Positions 62,075 through 64,000 of a stretch of DNA of 64,000 nt are shown here, in pieces. The first letter of the stretch is position 1; every line of letters starts with the position of its first letter. The stretch is from the NCBI GenBank assembly GCA_012931725.1, contig CM022945.1, positions 15,031,203 to 15,095,202 on the forward strand, given 5' to 3'. The notes under the pieces were generated by a model. That model saw only the letters and a program-made list of their open reading frames with translations, did no database searches and had not been told where the DNA came from. This DNA comes from Litsea cubeba. Its lineage: Eukaryota > Streptophyta > Magnoliopsida > Laurales > Lauraceae. Position numbers and translations under genes: made by a program.

Positions 62075-64000
62075 TTACCTCATCTCCGATAAAAGGTTGC
62101 TGATTTTCCGAAGCTCCTTTAGAGCTGCTACGGCTGCAACTTGCCCTTTGCCGCCAGAATTGTTTATAGACAAGTTCTCTAATGAGTCTGCCTGACCCCG
62201 ATCTTCTTGAAAGCCTGACTCTATTACCTGCCCAACATTACCATTTGAACGTCTTTAACAAGGGAACTCCAACCGTCTTTTGAAAAAAATAATAAAAGAA
62301 AATGTGTCCAACAGGCAACAGCCATGTCAGGGAGGATGATCTTTATTATGAGAAGGAAAATTATATGATGGAAACTGACCTGATGTATCCATGCATGCCA
62401 AGAGTATATACCCAAGAGGCACCATTTGTGGGGGGCCAGTTCTCAACCCAAATTGGAGCATATATTCCTTCCTTAGTGAGTGAAGATATACTCAAATATC
62501 ACTTTGACCAAAGTTTTATTCCATGTGAAACCGAAACAGTGCAGATGAGACAATTAATTTACTCATCTAATCATTTTCATCTGTACTGTTTTAATGCAAT
62601 TGCTGAAACTTGAATATCATTATGATGAATGTGATAACACAATCCAATAGAGATTTTGATCAAATGGTTTGGACTGAGCAAAGTGGGGCCCTGCAGTGGA
62701 GACCTTTCGGATATATATGGAGACACCTGATCATTCCTCTTTATCTTGTACCCTTGTATTTAATAGCATATATAGAATAACATCATTACAATAAATATCC
62801 AGTAACATAAATGCATTATTGTTACCATTCAAAAAAAAATGTATTATTATCGTTCTTTTATTTTTTATAAAACATTGATATCCAGTAACATAAAGGCCTT
62901 AACAACCAGAGCTCATGCCACAGTTTGGAAGGTGATCATTGTTGCAACCACAAGGTTGTGGGTTCAAGTAAAGCTATCAATGAAAAAACATTAATACATT
63001 TATCAGTTATGATTTATATCATAATATATTTTCACAGACATATCCCCATGTCAATCCCAATTTCCCATTGCTGATGCATTATGTCTGTGCCCCAAATGTT
63101 AGATCTGTATTAATGTTACATGAATTGAGATAGTCGCACATATGAAACTTTCTTCTCATGTTTTGCCAAATATGCACAGTTGTTAAGAGCAGAATTCACT
63201 ATAATGACACATCCTCATTGATTGAGAAAAAGTAGAACCTCATGACAGAAAATGCATTCAATAAAAATCTAGAATGCATTACCTGAATATTTTGAAGCAT
63301 CGATTGTCCAAGATTCCTCAAAGTGCCTACCGCATTCTTGTCCGTGTTGTCTGACAAGCCTGATAAACCCTTGAGATTATTTCCTACATCTGCAGATATC
63401 TGTGACACACTTTCTGCACTGCCTCCTTTTTCAGAGGTCCCTTCACCTGTGCTTCTAACAGACTTCCAAAGCCAATGAAATTTACCAGACAGCAATTTAC
63501 GCTCCTTTGGAAACATAGTCTGCTTCCTTATCAAATCCCTGTTTGTATTAGTTGGTTCGGAGACTGCAAGAGGACGAGAATCAGAAATGTTACAGCACGG
63601 TTCCTCCCTGTTATTGGTCTCATCATCGTTGTCATCCGTGGATATACATGATGCAACACTGCTTTTCTCAGAATCATTTTCAGTGTCATTAGGTCTACTA
63701 TGAGGACTTGTGGATGTAGACAAAATGGAGGAGTTCTCTTCACCAGCAGCAGGTCCTCCCAAACACATCTCTTCAGTAAAGTGGGCCTCAACGAAACTCT
63801 TCTTCACCATGAGAGGATCGTTGGGACTTGAACCTTCCTTTGAGCCCAGCTTCTCAAATTCTCCAAGCAGCTTTCTCCTTAGAGTAATCTGAGTATCTTT
63901 TTTATCTTCAGCAGGTTTTGTAGAAGATGGGGCCGATTCTGTTCTAGCCAAACTCGACCTTTCTCTCTCGTCTACACCTGAAATCTGATCCCTTGGGCTT
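62075..64000 (-). CDS. TBC/Rab-GAP-like protein, C-terminal exons, runs off right edge
   Basis: Two minus-strand exons are visible. One is 63283-64000, open to the window edge; the other is 62075-62227, ending LSEMR and TAA; they join in phase 0 (CAG|gtaatg, gggcag|GTA). The first encodes a charged, Ser/Asp-rich stretch (TLRRKLLGEFEKLGSKEG, SVASCISTDDNDDE, FHWLWKSVRSTGEG) leading to LRNLGQSMLQNIQ. The second continues VIESGFQEDRGQADSLENL and GQVAAVAALKELRKISNLL. This end pattern is that remembered for plant Ypt/Rab-GAP (TBC-domain) proteins such as At4g29950, which stimulate GTP hydrolysis by Rab GTPases in vesicle traffic. The TBC domain would lie to the right, so the assignment rests on the tail alone. 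The last codons could also use AG|GTAAAC as a donor. Confidence 0.7.
62905..62980 (+). repeat. SINE-like repeat, copy 4
   Basis: Reads GCTCATGCCACAGTTTGGAA, then GGTGATCATTGTTGCAACC and ACAAGGTTGTGGGTTCAAG, lying in the intron of the TBC-like gene. It matches the other three copies over the B-box-like end. Confidence 0.5.

Overview
The window is nuclear DNA of a flowering plant. It is AT-rich, with intron-bearing genes whose proteins match Arabidopsis families, 1-3 kb introns and many small inverted-repeat transposons. The species cannot be fixed from the sequence. Five protein-coding genes can be read with confidence. Exon borders below were placed by hand from splice sites, reading phase and remembered homologues.

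Left third, 1-13.1 kb: a DNA ligase IV (LIG4) gene on the minus strand, starting at 12994 and running off the left edge. Sixteen exons are visible (510 codons), covering the N-terminal region, the nucleotidyl-transferase core with its KFDGDR site and the OB-fold start. The C-terminal BRCT exons are not in the window. The gene has a 7-nt micro-exon and one GC-AG intron.

13.1-23.2 kb is a gene-free repeat zone. It holds two hAT-type MITEs with target duplications, an 82-bp tandem repeat, a 3.4 kb inverted duplication and a near-perfect hairpin. At 23.4-27.5 kb on the plus strand lies a two-exon F-box/Kelch gene (At1g51550 type, 453 residues) with a 2.7 kb intron.

27.5-33.8 kb is mostly repeats, including a 1.2 kb Mutator-like element with a perfect 9-bp target duplication. 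At 33.8-38.5 kb on the minus strand lies a three-exon MIF/D-dopachrome tautomerase-like gene (MDL2 type, 115 residues). 39-49 kb has no gene that can be named. It contains a promoter-like start near 39.76 kb, an exact 275-bp tandem duplication, coding-like remnants at 44.2-46.1 kb and copies of a 120-142 bp MITE.

49-58.4 kb, minus strand: a RING-CH (MARCH-type) membrane E3 ligase gene of 258 residues. Two coding-like exons of an unidentified product lie downstream of it. At the right edge, minus strand, are the last two exons of a TBC/Rab-GAP-like gene that continues beyond 64000.

The genes are unrelated housekeeping loci (DNA repair, ubiquitin ligation, tautomerase, vesicle traffic) and there is no sign of a functional cluster. 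The more unusual material is the transposon-derived structure and the splicing architecture of LIG4. No new multi-gene system was found.
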